From: Falsirhodobacter xinxiangensis
GTDB taxonomy: Bacteria > Pseudomonadota > Alphaproteobacteria > Rhodobacterales > Rhodobacteraceae
Assembly (NCBI RefSeq): GCF_004959935.1
Contig: NZ_SMYN01000011.1
Location: 1 to 64,000, forward strand
Length of the DNA stretch: 64,000 nucleotides
Reading direction: 5' to 3'
Positions 7,976 through 15,989 of this stretch are shown here, piece after piece. A program made the translations under genes and the position numbers. Position 1 is the first letter of the stretch, and each line of letters opens with the position of its first letter. The notes beneath the pieces are model-generated. The model worked only from the letters and a program-made list of their open reading frames with translations, had not been told where the DNA came from and searched no databases.

Positions 7976-8559
7976 CACAGCATCCCCTTGGTCGAGGGCA
8001 GGCCCGTGCTGCGCGGGTCCGGCTCCACCGCTTCGCGCAGCGCGCGGGCGACGGATTTGAACGCGGCTTCGGCGATGTGGTGGCTGTTGACGCCGTGGAT
8101 CAGGTCCACATGCAGGGTGATCCCTCCATGCGTGGACAGCGCCTGAAAGAATTCGCGCACCAGTTCGGTGTCGAAGCTGCCGATCTTCTGCGTCGGGAAG
8201 GGCACGTTCCAGATCAGGAAGGGCCGCGCCGAAAGGTCCAGCGCGGTCCGCACCAGCGCGTCATCCATCGCAAGGTGGAAGCTGCCGTAACGGCGGATGC
8301 CCTTCTTGTCGCCCAACGCACGGGTCAGCGCCTGACCGATGGCGATGCCGCAATCCTCGACCGTGTGGTGATCGTCAATATGCGTATCGCCCGAGGCCCG
8401 CAGCGTCAGGTCGATCAGCGAATGGCGCGAAAGCTGGTCCAGCATGTGGTCGAAGAAGCCGACGCCCGTCTTCACGTCATAGACGCCGGTGCCGTCCAGA
8501 TCGAGGTTCAGCGAGATGTCGGTCTCTGCCGTCTTGCGGGTGATGTCAGCCTTGCGCAT
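7975..8559 (-). CDS. hisB: Imidazoleglycerol-phosphate dehydratase
   Basis: A 194-residue monofunctional HisB dehydratase with no phosphatase domain. It converts imidazole glycerol phosphate to imidazole acetol phosphate. The di-metal histidine motifs [17 protein letters not shown] (about residue 70) and [18 protein letters not shown] (about residue 165) are intact, as is the [15 protein letters not shown] stretch. It starts [15 protein letters not shown] with AAGGA upstream. It is the first gene of hisB-hisH, behind its own sigma-70-like promoter and downstream of the tRNA-Gly genes on the same strand. Confidence 0.96.
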   Translation of the reverse strand: MRKADITRKTAETDISLNLDLDGTGVYDVKTGVGFFDHMLDQLSRHSLIDLTLRASGDTHIDDHHTVEDCGIAIGQALTRALGDKKGIRRYGSFHLAMDDALVRTALDLSARPFLIWNVPFPTQKIGSFDTELVREFFQALSTHGGITLHVDLIHGVNSHHIAEAAFKSVARALREAVEPDPRSTGLPSTKGML

Positions 8560-8582
8560 CGCAAAATCCTTCTGTTCCGCGC

Positions 8583-8611
8583 CTTATAGGCGTGGTCCGA
8601 AGGTCCTGCAA
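8583..8611 (-). promoter_or_regulatory. Sigma-70-type promoter of hisB
   Basis: On the minus strand TTGCAG (8606-8611) and TATAAG (8583-8588) are separated by exactly 17 bp. The start of transcription should be near 8576, leaving a short leader that contains AAGGA before the hisB ATG at 8559. Confidence 0.6.
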
Positions 8612-8625
8612 TGTCCTGTTTTTGT

Positions 8626-8700
8626 TGGAGCGGGCGAGGCGATGCGAACGCCCGACCCTAACCTTGGCAAGGTTATGCTCTACCCCTGAGCTACGCCCGC
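8626..8700 (-). tRNA. tRNA-Gly (GCC), copy with altered T-loop
   Basis: The sequence equals the two upstream copies except at 8644. There the T-loop reads TTCGCAT instead of TTCGAAT, changing the universally conserved A58 to C. The anticodon GCC, acceptor stem and encoded CCA are intact. It is the last of three in transcription order. Function is doubtful because A58 forms the reverse-Hoogsteen pair with T54. Confidence 0.9.
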
Positions 8701-8714
8701 ACTCCAAATCCAGA

Positions 8715-8789
8715 TGGAGCGGGCGAGGCGATTCGAACGCCCGACCCTAACCTTGGCAAGGTTATGCTCTACCCCTGAGCTACGCCCGC
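8715..8789 (-). tRNA. tRNA-Gly (GCC)
   Basis: A complete 75-nt tRNA with acceptor GCGGGCG/CGCCCGC, anticodon loop CTTGCCAAG (GCC), canonical T-loop TTCGAAT and encoded CCA. Second of three tandem genes with an 89-bp period and identical spacers. Confidence 0.97.
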
Positions 8790-8803
8790 ACTCCAAATCC
8801 AGA

Positions 8804-8878
8804 TGGAGCGGGCGAGGCGATTCGAACGCCCGACCCTAACCTTGGCAAGGTTATGCTCTACCCCTGAGCTACGCCCGC
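8804..8878 (-). tRNA. tRNA-Gly (GCC)
   Basis: Identical to the copy at 8715-8789 and the first in transcription order. The spacer after it is identical to the next one, showing recent tandem duplication. Confidence 0.97.
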
Positions 8879-8967
8879 ACCGTCTGGATGCGGCGGATTT
8901 ATCGGGCGGCGCTGCGGGGCGCAAGGGCAAAAATCAGGATCACGAAAAATTCGTGACGCGGGATGCG

Positions 8968-8997
8968 AAAAGGGCGGCGCATCGCTGCACCGCCCTT
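8968..8997 (-). terminator. Intrinsic terminator of the small cysteine protein gene
   Basis: On the minus strand AGGGCGG (8990-8996) pairs with CCGCCCT (8971-8977) across a GC-rich loop and is followed by TTT and C. The rest of 8879-9041 holds only a short CACGAA/TTCGTG hairpin near 8941-8955. Confidence 0.65.
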
Positions 8998-9041
8998 CGG
9001 GTTCCTGGCTGGGTAGCTTGTGGCTGCCTGGCTTGGAAATA

Positions 9042-9242
9042 TCACTCGGCCGCGAATTGGGTCGAGAAGTGGCCGCACCAGTCTTTCGACGTCACGACCG
9101 GCCACAGGCCACGCGCGTCGGCTTCGGGCTGGGTCACGGGCGGGTTGAAGCGGCAGAGACCCGCATCGGCCAGTTGGGCGGCGGAGTTTGCTGCGTGATC
9201 TTCATAGAAGGCGCAGGCGGAGCAGGTGCTTCCCTTGGTCAT
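9042..9242 (-). CDS. Small four-cysteine hypothetical protein
   Basis: A 66-residue protein starting [15 protein letters not shown]. Its cysteines sit at about residues 7, 10, 30 and 56: a CSAC pair, GLCRFNPP, and [12 protein letters not shown] at the end. The CxxC plus two spaced Cys suggests binding of a zinc ion or an iron-sulfur centre, but I recognise no named family. The start at 9242 has AAGGAAG upstream. The longer frame would add an arginine-rich unrelated stretch. It is a single-gene unit between the tRNA-Gly cluster and pyc, with its own terminator. Confidence 0.7.
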   Translation of the reverse strand: MTKGSTCSACAFYEDHAANSAAQLADAGLCRFNPPVTQPEADARGLWPVVTSKDWCGHFSTQFAAE

Positions 9243-9353
9243 CTTTGTCTTCCTTCTTGCGTTGAGCGGTAGAGGGCGAGTCGCCTTCCTTGGAATCTTT
9301 CTAAAACAAGATTTCCGTCGTCGCAAGAAAAAAGTGAATGATTACATATAGTT

Positions 9354-9393
9354 GAGTGTTTCACTTTGCTATTGGGTGCAGAGTGAAACGCTC
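9354..9393. repeat. Inverted repeat downstream of pyc
   Basis: GAGTGTTTCACT (9354-9365) and AGTGAAACGCTC (9382-9393) form a 12-bp stem with one G-U pair if transcribed on the plus strand or one mismatch on the minus strand. No T-tract follows on either side. It could act as a weak pyc 3' end or as a protein site. Confidence 0.45.
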
Positions 9394-9421
9394 GGGAATG
9401 AAAGCAAAACGGTCGGAAAAA

Positions 9422-12400
9422 CTACTCCAGCTCGACCAGCAGGTCCTTTGCGTCGATCTGTGCGCCCTGGGTGACGTGGACGGCTTTCACGGTTGCGGCC
9501 CGGTCGGCGTGGATCGCGGTTTCCATCTTCATGGCTTCGATGGTCAGCAGCAGATCGCCCGCGTTGACCTTCGCGCCGGGGGTGACTGCGACCGAGGCGA
9601 CCGATCCGGGCATGGGCGCGCCGATATGGTTCGCGTTGCCCGCATCCGCCTTGGCGCGGGCGGCGGTCTTGGCCTTCACCGCACGGTTGGGGATGCGGAT
9701 GGTGCGGGGCTGGCCGTTCAATTCGAAGAAGACGCGGACCTCGCCTTCGTCGCTGGTCTCACCCACGGTGGCGAGGCGGATTTCCAGCGTCTTGCCGGGG
9801 TCGATCTCGGCCTCGATCTCCTCGCCCGGTTCCATGCCATAGAAGAAGGTGCGCGTCGGCAGGGTGCGGACGGGGCCATAGGTGCGGTGGCGCTGGAAGT
9901 AGTCGGTGAAGACCTTGGGATACATCAGGTAGCCGTTCAGATCCTCGTCGTCGATCTGGGCGGGGTCTTCATCGGTGGACAGATCCGCGACCAGTTGCGC
10001 GCGCATCGCCTCCAGATCCACCGGCGGCAGATGCGCGCCGGGGCGGTCGGCCTGTGGGGTTTCGCCCTTCAGCACCTTTTGCAGGATCGGCGCGGGCCAG
10101 CCGCCATGGGGTTGGCCAAGGTTGCCCTTCAGCATGTCCACCACCGAGTCGGGGAAGCTGACATCGACGCCCGGGTCCTCGACCTGCGCGCGGGTCAGGT
10201 TCTGCGCGACCATCATCAGCGCCATGTCACCAACGACCTTGGACGAGGGCGTGACCTTGACGATATCGCCGAACATCTGGTTCACGTCGGCATAGGTCTG
10301 GGCGACCTCGTGCCAGCGATCCTCCAGCCCCAAAGACCGCGCCTGCGCCTTGAGGTTGGTGAACTGGCCCCCCGGCATCTCGTGCAGCCAGACTTCGGAC
10401 GCGGGCGAGGCGAGGCCGCTTTCGAATGCCGCATATTGCCCGCGCACCGCGCCCCAGTAATCCGAGATCTCGCGGATCGCGGTTCCGTCCAGCCCGGTGT
10501 CGCGCTCGGTGCCGCGCAGCGCCTCGACGATGGAGCCGAGGCAGGGCTGGGACGTGCCGCCGGAAAAGGCGTCCATCGCCGCATCGACCGCGTCCACCCC
10601 GGCCTCGGCCGCGGCAAGGATTGTCGCGCCGCCAAGCCCGCCGGTGTCATGGGTGTGGAAGTGGATCGGCAGGCCCACTTCCTCCTTCAGCGCACGGATC
10701 AGCACGCGGGCGGCGGCGGGCTTCAGCACCCCCGCCATGTCCTTCACGCCCAGCACATGCGCGCCCGCATCCTGCAGATCGCGGGCCAGCGCGACGTAAT
10801 AGTTCAGGTCATATTTCGCCCGCTTCGGGTCCAGAATGTCGCCGGTATAGCACAGCGTGCCCTCGCAGACCTTGCCCGCCTCGATCACCGCATCCATGGC
10901 GACGCGCATGTTCGGAACCCAGTTCAGGCTGTCGAACACGCGGAACAGATCGACGCCCGAGCCTGCGGCCTGCGCCACGAAGCTTTGCACCACGTTGTCC
11001 GGGTAGTTGGTGTAGCCCACCCCGTTCGAGGCGCGCAGCAGCATCTGCGTCATCACGTTCGGCAGGCGCGCGCGGATGTCGCGCAGGCGTTGCCACGGGC
11101 ATTCCTGCAGGAAACGGTAGGCGACGTCGAAGGTCGCGCCGCCCCAGCATTCGACCGACAAAAGCCCGCCCATGTTCGCGGCATAGGCCGGGGCGGCGGC
11201 GATCATGTCGACCGACCGCATCCGGGTCGCCAGCAGCGACTGGTGCCCGTCGCGCATGGTGGTGTCGGTGATCAGCAGCCGCTTTTGTGCCAGCATCCAA
11301 TCGGCCACCGCCTTCGGCCCTTCGGCCTCCAGCAAGGTGCGGGTGCCGGGTTGCGGGCTGCCATGCGGCGCGGGCGGGCGGGGGGCTTTCGCCTGCGCCG
11401 GGCGCGCGCGGCCCGCGGTTTCCGGATGCCCGTTCACGGTGATGTCGGCGATATAGGTCAGGATCTTGGTCGCGCGGTCCTGCCGCCGTTCGAACTGGAA
11501 CAGGTCCGGCGTCGTGTCGATGAACTTGGTCGTGTATTCGTTCGACAGGAAGGTCGGGTGCTTCAGCAGGTTGATGACGAAGTCGATGTTGGTGGACACG
11601 CCGCGGATGCGGAACTCGCGCAATGCGCGGTCCATGCGGGCGATGGCGGCCTCGGGCGTCTGGGCCCATGCGGTGACCTTGACCAGCAGCGAATCGTAGT
11701 GGCGCGTGACGACCGACCCGGCATAGGCGGTGCCGCCGTCCAGCCGGATGCCGTTGCCGGTGGCGCTGCGATAGGCGGTGATGCGGCCATAGTCCGGGAT
11801 GAAGTTGTTCTGCGGGTCCTCGGTCGTGACGCGGCACTGCACCGCATGGCCCGACAGGGTGATGTCCTGCTGCGAGGCCGCGCCGGTCGCCTCGGCCAGC
11901 GTCGCGCCTTCGGCGATCAGGATCTGCGCCTGCACGATGTCGATGCCGGTCACTTCCTCGGTGACGGTGTGTTCGACCTGAACGCGCGGGTTCACCTCGA
12001 TGAAGTAGAAGGCCCCGCTGTCCATATCCATCAGGAACTCGACCGTGCCGGCGCATTCATAGCCGACATGGGCACAGATGCGGCGGCCCAACTCGCAAAC
12101 CTCGGCCCGTTGTTCGGCGGTCAGATAGGGCGCAGGAGCACGCTCGACGACCTTCTGGTTGCGGCGCTGGACGGTGCAGTCGCGTTCATACAGGTGATAG
12201 ATGTCGCCGTGGCTGTCGCCAAGGATCTGCACCTCCACATGCCGGGCGCGCAGGATCATCTTTTCCAGATACCCCTCGCCGTTGCCGAAGGCGGCCTCGG
12301 CCTCGCGCCGCCCCTCGCGCACCTTCTCCACCAGTTCGGCTTCCGAGTTCACCGGACGCATCCCGCGCCCGCCGCCACCCCAGCTGGCCTTCAGCATCAG

Positions 12401-12871
12401 CGGATAGCCGATCTCGGCCGCCTCGCGCTTGATCGCGTCCCAGTCGTCATCCAGTACGCCCGTCGCGGGTATCACCGGAACGCCAGCCTCCACCGCCACC
12501 TTCCGCGCCGAGGCCTTGTCGCCCAGGGCCCGCATCGTCGCCGCCTTCGGGCCGATGAAGGCGATCCCCGCCGCCGTGCAAGCCTCGACGAAATCGGGGT
12601 TCTCGGACAGAAGGCCATAGCCCGGATGGATCGCATCCGCGCCCGACATCTTCGCCACACGGATGATCTCGGGGATGCTCAGATAGGCGCCGACCGGGCT
12701 AAGCCCCTCGCCGATGCGATACGCCTCGTCCGCCTTGAAACGGTGAAGGCTCAGCTTGTCTTCCTCGGCATAGACCGCGACCGTCCGCTTCCCCATCTCG
12801 TTCGCCGCACGCAACACGCGGATCGCGATCTCGCCACGGTTGGCAATAAGAATCTTCTGGAAAACGGACAT
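9422..12871 (-). CDS. pyc: Pyruvate carboxylase
   Basis: A 1149-residue single-chain, biotin-dependent enzyme making oxaloacetate from pyruvate, bicarbonate and ATP. This is the main anaplerotic step. Its three parts appear in order. The biotin carboxylase/ATP-grasp domain runs from the N-terminus (KILIANRGEIAIRVLRAANE) to about residue 450. The carboxyltransferase TIM barrel covers about 535-810 (LLITDTTMRDGHQSLLATRM, MAGVLKPAAARVLI). The biotin carrier domain at the C-terminus has the biotinylated Lys in EAMKMETAIHADR. GGAGG lies five bases before the second of two adjacent ATGs, so I start at 12871. It is transcribed alone, divergently from uvrD. Confidence 0.97.
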   Translation of the reverse strand: MSVFQKILIANRGEIAIRVLRAANEMGKRTVAVYAEEDKLSLHRFKADEAYRIGEGLSPVGAYLSIPEIIRVAKMSGADAIHPGYGLLSENPDFVEACTAAGIAFIGPKAATMRALGDKASARKVAVEAGVPVIPATGVLDDDWDAIKREAAEIGYPLMLKASWGGGGRGMRPVNSEAELVEKVREGRREAEAAFGNGEGYLEKMILRARHVEVQILGDSHGDIYHLYERDCTVQRRNQKVVERAPAPYLTAEQRAEVCELGRRICAHVGYECAGTVEFLMDMDSGAFYFIEVNPRVQVEHTVTEEVTGIDIVQAQILIAEGATLAEATGAASQQDITLSGHAVQCRVTTEDPQNNFIPDYGRITAYRSATGNGIRLDGGTAYAGSVVTRHYDSLLVKVTAWAQTPEAAIARMDRALREFRIRGVSTNIDFVINLLKHPTFLSNEYTTKFIDTTPDLFQFERRQDRATKILTYIADITVNGHPETAGRARPAQAKAPRPPAPHGSPQPGTRTLLEAEGPKAVADWMLAQKRLLITDTTMRDGHQSLLATRMRSVDMIAAAPAYAANMGGLLSVECWGGATFDVAYRFLQECPWQRLRDIRARLPNVMTQMLLRASNGVGYTNYPDNVVQSFVAQAAGSGVDLFRVFDSLNWVPNMRVAMDAVIEAGKVCEGTLCYTGDILDPKRAKYDLNYYVALARDLQDAGAHVLGVKDMAGVLKPAAARVLIRALKEEVGLPIHFHTHDTGGLGGATILAAAEAGVDAVDAAMDAFSGGTSQPCLGSIVEALRGTERDTGLDGTAIREISDYWGAVRGQYAAFESGLASPASEVWLHEMPGGQFTNLKAQARSLGLEDRWHEVAQTYADVNQMFGDIVKVTPSSKVVGDMALMMVAQNLTRAQVEDPGVDVSFPDSVVDMLKGNLGQPHGGWPAPILQKVLKGETPQADRPGAHLPPVDLEAMRAQLVADLSTDEDPAQIDDEDLNGYLMYPKVFTDYFQRHRTYGPVRTLPTRTFFYGMEPGEEIEAEIDPGKTLEIRLATVGETSDEGEVRVFFELNGQPRTIRIPNRAVKAKTAARAKADAGNANHIGAPMPGSVASVAVTPGAKVNAGDLLLTIEAMKMETAIHADRAATVKAVHVTQGAQIDAKDLLVELE

Positions 12872-12918
12872 CATGGCCTCCTCGCCGTGCTGACATATTT
12901 CTGACACTAGCGATGCCG

Positions 12919-12952
12919 CATTGCAGCGCAAATTAAATCGCGACATTGCAGC
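12919..12952. repeat. Direct repeat CATTGCAGC in the pyc-uvrD promoter region
   Basis: CATTGCAGC occurs at 12919-12927 and again at 12944-12952, 25 bp apart. The first copy is part of TTGCAGCGCAA, an inverted repeat with TTGC/GCAA arms. It lies 48-81 bp upstream of the pyc start and could be an operator, but I cannot assign a regulator. Confidence 0.4.
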
Positions 12953-12967
12953 CGCAGGATCGCGACA

Positions 12968-12982
12968 GAACATTAAGCGAAC
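12968..12982. promoter_or_regulatory. LexA (SOS) box upstream of uvrD
   Basis: GAAC at 12968-12971, seven bases, then GAAC at 12979-12982. This exactly fits the alphaproteobacterial LexA operator (GTTC-N7-GTTC read on the other strand). It lies 38 bp before the uvrD start, where LexA would block transcription. Confidence 0.75.
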
Positions 12983-13019
12983 GCTTTTCAAAGCCGCCGA
13001 AGGCGACTAGATTGGCGGG

Positions 13020-15362
13020 ATGAACCGTTTCGATGAAGATGACGCCTTCGAGGCCGCAGTTCCGCTGAGCCAGCGCGCCATGGCCGCGCGGCCGATGCCC
13101 TATATGGACGATCTGAACCCGGCGCAGCGCGCGGCAGTAGAGACGCTGGATGGCCCGGTGCTGATGCTGGCCGGGGCGGGAACGGGCAAGACCAAGGCGC
13201 TGACGGCGCGAATCGTGCATCTTTTGCAGACCGGCAAGGCGCGCCCGAACGAGATTCTGGCCGTGACCTTCACCAACAAGGCCGCGCGAGAGATGAAGGA
13301 CCGCGTGGGTAGGATGCTGGGCGGCATCGAGGCGCTGCCGTGGATGGGCACCTTCCATTCGATCAGCGTGAAGATCCTGCGCCGTCATGCGGAACTGGTC
13401 GGGCTGAAATCGAACTTCACGATTCTGGACACGGACGACCAGATCCGGCTTTTGAAGCAACTGATCGTCGCCGCCAATATCGACGAGAAACGCTGGCCCG
13501 CGCGGATGATGGCGGGAATCATCGACGGCTGGAAGAACCGCGCATGGACGCCGCGCCATGTGCCGTCATCCGAAGCCGCGGCCTTCAATCACCGCGGGAC
13601 CGAGATTTACGAGCAGTATCAGGACCGGCTGAAGGAGTTGAACGCCGTCGATTTCGGCGATCTGCTGCTGCATGTGCTGATGATTTTCCAGACATGGCCG
13701 GACGTGCTGGACCAGTATCAGCGGTGGCTGCCCTATATCCTCGTGGACGAATATCAGGACACCAACGCGGCGCAATATCTGTGGCTGCGGCTGCTGGCGC
13801 AGGCGAGAAAGAACATCTGCTGCGTGGGCGACGACGACCAGTCGATCTATGGCTGGCGCGGGGCCGAGGTGGGCAACATCCTGCGGTTCGAAAAGGACTT
13901 TCCGGGCGCGAAGGTGATCCGGCTGGAACAGAACTACCGTTCGACCGAACATATCCTTGCCGCTGCATCGGGGGTGATCGCGGCGAATGCGGGACGGCTG
14001 GGCAAGACGCTTTGGACCGATGCGACGGGCGGCGAGAAGGTGCGCCTGATCGGCCATTGGGACGGCGAGGAGGAGGCCCGCTGGATCGGCGACGAGATCG
14101 AATCGTTGTCCCGCGGCGCACGGGGGATGGAGCCGATCGGGCTGGACCGAATGGCGATTCTGGTCCGCGCCTCGCACCAGATGCGCGCGTTCGAGGATCG
14201 ATTCCTGACCATCGGCTTGCCCTATCGCGTGATTGGCGGGCCGCGATTCTATGAGCGGTTGGAGATCCGCGACGCGATGGCCTATTTCCGGCTGGCCGTG
14301 TCGCCCGACGACGATCTGGCGTTCGAGCGGGTGGTGAACACGCCCAAGCGCGGCCTTGGCGACAAGGCGCAGCAATCGATCCAGCGCGCGGCGCGAGATG
14401 CCGGCGTGGGGCTTTTGCAAGGTGCGCAGGCTTTGCTGGCGCAGGGCGGAATCGGTGGCAAGGGCACGGGGCAGCTTCGGCAATTCGTCGAAGGGGTCGG
14501 GCGCTGGCACGGTGCGGTGCTGTCGGGGGATGACCACGTCCGGCTGGCGGAGACGATCCTGGACGAATCCGGCTATACCGCCATGTGGCAGAACGACAAG
14601 ACGCCCGAAGCGCCGGGGCGGCTCGAGAACCTGAAGGAACTGATCAAGGCGCTGGAGCAGTTCGAGAACCTGCAAGGATTCCTCGAACATGTTGCGCTGA
14701 TCATGGAAAACGAAAGCGGCGAGGCGGGCGAGAAGGTCAGCATCATGACGCTGCACGCGGCCAAGGGGCTGGAATTTCCGGCGGTGTTCCTGCCGGGATG
14801 GGAAGACGGGCTGTTCCCGTCGCAGCGATCCATGGACGAGTCGGGATTGAAGGGGCTGGAGGAGGAGCGGCGGCTGGCCTATGTCGGCATCACCCGCGCC
14901 GAGGAGCTTTGCACGATTTCCTTTGCGGCGAATCGGCGGGTCTATGGCCAGTGGCAATCGGCGCTGCCGTCGCGGTTCATCGACGAATTGCCCGAAACGC
15001 ATGTCGAAGTGCTGACCCCGCCGGGGCTGTATGGCGGCGGATACGGTGCGGCTTCGGGTGCGATGGAGCATCGGGTGGCCGGCGCCGACGTCTACAACTC
15101 GCCGGGATGGAAGCGGATGCAGGACCGGGCTGCGACGCGGTCGGTGAACCAACCGCGCGAGGGCGGGGGCATCGTGATCGACCTGAAGGCGGTATCGCCC
15201 TTCAGCGAAGGCGACCGGGTGTTCAGTCAGAAGTTCGGCTATGGCACTGTGCAGGGGGTCGAAGGCGACAAGCTGGACGTCGCCTTCGACAAGGCCGGGA
15301 CGAAGAAGATCGTGGCGAGCTTCGTTGTCTCTGCAGCTGCTGCGGATGACGTGCCGTTCTGA
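13020..15362 (+). CDS. uvrD: ATP-dependent DNA helicase UvrD/PcrA
   Basis: A 780-residue superfamily 1A 3'-5' helicase for nucleotide-excision and mismatch repair. Motifs in order: Walker A AGAGTGKTKA (residues 51-60), VTFTNKAAREMKDR, Walker B LVDEYQDTNAAQY (about 240), VGDDDQSIYGWRGAE, LEQNYRST (about 300), TLHAAKGLEFPAVFLPGWEDG (about 580) and YVGITRAEELCTIS. A C-terminal Tudor-like region contains GDRVFSQKFGYGTVQ, which in PcrA/UvrD contacts RNA polymerase. Monocistronic, preceded by a LexA box and followed by a bidirectional terminator, so it is likely SOS-inducible. Confidence 0.96.
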   Translation: MNRFDEDDAFEAAVPLSQRAMAARPMPYMDDLNPAQRAAVETLDGPVLMLAGAGTGKTKALTARIVHLLQTGKARPNEILAVTFTNKAAREMKDRVGRMLGGIEALPWMGTFHSISVKILRRHAELVGLKSNFTILDTDDQIRLLKQLIVAANIDEKRWPARMMAGIIDGWKNRAWTPRHVPSSEAAAFNHRGTEIYEQYQDRLKELNAVDFGDLLLHVLMIFQTWPDVLDQYQRWLPYILVDEYQDTNAAQYLWLRLLAQARKNICCVGDDDQSIYGWRGAEVGNILRFEKDFPGAKVIRLEQNYRSTEHILAAASGVIAANAGRLGKTLWTDATGGEKVRLIGHWDGEEEARWIGDEIESLSRGARGMEPIGLDRMAILVRASHQMRAFEDRFLTIGLPYRVIGGPRFYERLEIRDAMAYFRLAVSPDDDLAFERVVNTPKRGLGDKAQQSIQRAARDAGVGLLQGAQALLAQGGIGGKGTGQLRQFVEGVGRWHGAVLSGDDHVRLAETILDESGYTAMWQNDKTPEAPGRLENLKELIKALEQFENLQGFLEHVALIMENESGEAGEKVSIMTLHAAKGLEFPAVFLPGWEDGLFPSQRSMDESGLKGLEEERRLAYVGITRAEELCTISFAANRRVYGQWQSALPSRFIDELPETHVEVLTPPGLYGGGYGAASGAMEHRVAGADVYNSPGWKRMQDRAATRSVNQPREGGGIVIDLKAVSPFSEGDRVFSQKFGYGTVQGVEGDKLDVAFDKAGTKKIVASFVVSAAAADDVPF

Positions 15363-15412
15363 TCGTCGCCTTCTTCGCGTAGCTGCCGCCCTTATCCAAA
15401 ACCGCCAAACGG

Positions 15413-15435
15413 AAAAACTCCCCATGGGGAGTTTT
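15413..15435. terminator. Bidirectional terminator between uvrD and the cuckoo RNA array
   Basis: A nearly perfect palindrome, AAAAACTCCCC then ATGGGGAGTTTT, giving a GC stem flanked by A and T runs on both strands. It can end uvrD transcription on the plus strand and the sRNA array on the minus strand. Confidence 0.75.
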
Positions 15436-15462
15436 GCTGCATGCATTGACGCTGAAATGGAA

Positions 15463-15981
15463 AACGGCGGCACCCAGGGAGGAGGAGGGGTGCCGCCGTT
15501 CCGAACGTCCGGCCCAGGGAGGAGGAGGGGCCGTCGTTGCTACGAAACACCGCCCAGGGAGGAGGAGGGGCGATGCTTCAGTCCGCGGTCCCCTGGGAGG
15601 AGGTAGGAGACCGAAGAGGGTTGCGGCAAGCCCAGGGAGGAGGAGGGGCCGCCGCATCGACGGTTCCCAGGGAGGAGGAGGGGAACCGCAGACCGTGCAG
15701 GAACCGAAGTTCCCGTATTTTTCGGCGACGCTCCAGGGAGGAGGAGGGAGCGTCGCCTGGACTATGATGGCCAGGGAGGAGGAGGGCCATCGCAGCGTTC
15801 TATCTGTTGCGGCGACCCCAGGTAGGAGGAGGGGGTCGCCGCGGGTCCGATCGGCCCAGGGAGGAGGAGGGGCCGTCCAAACATCGGTCGAGGCTTTTGC
15901 CTCATATAGGGTGCGACGACGTCAGGGAGGAGGAGGACATCGTCGCTTTTTCTGAAAGGCCCAGGGAGGAGGAGGGGCCTT
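15463..15981 (-). ncRNA. Tandem cuckoo (CcsR-type) sRNA array: twelve hairpins with CCTCCTCCC-type loops
   Basis: Twelve inverted repeats, each with its own stem but a common loop, lie directly downstream of a DUF1127 gene on the same strand. In transcription order they are 15956-15981, 15913-15946, 15852-15875, 15809-15842, 15766-15791, 15724-15757, 15661-15688, 15622-15656, 15586-15613, 15551-15572, 15510-15533 and 15463-15500. Ten loops contain CCTCCTCCCTG. Those at 15586 (CTCCTACCTCCTCCCA) and 15809 (CCTCCTCCTACCT) are variants. Stems mostly alternate short (5-8 bp) and long (11-12 bp), and gaps within pairs are 4-13 nt, so the natural reading is six two-hairpin sRNAs. In the 15913 hairpin one position is a G-U pair only if the minus strand is the RNA. 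Rhodobacter sphaeroides CcsR1-4 follow a DUF1127 gene (ccaF1) in the same way and are cut from a common transcript. Confidence 0.85.
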
Positions 15982-15989
15982 GCAGGAAA

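Noticed and set aside
9356-12904. Open frame of 1182 codons on the plus strand
   Set aside because: It is the antisense image of pyruvate carboxylase. Its composition is His/Arg/Gly-rich without domains, as expected from GC-rich codon bias on the opposite strand.
15463-15981. CRISPR array
   Set aside because: The repeated core (about 14 bp) is the loop of hairpins whose stems all differ, spacing is irregular (22-38 bp units with gaps of 4-37 bp), and no cas gene is present. It fits cuckoo sRNAs.
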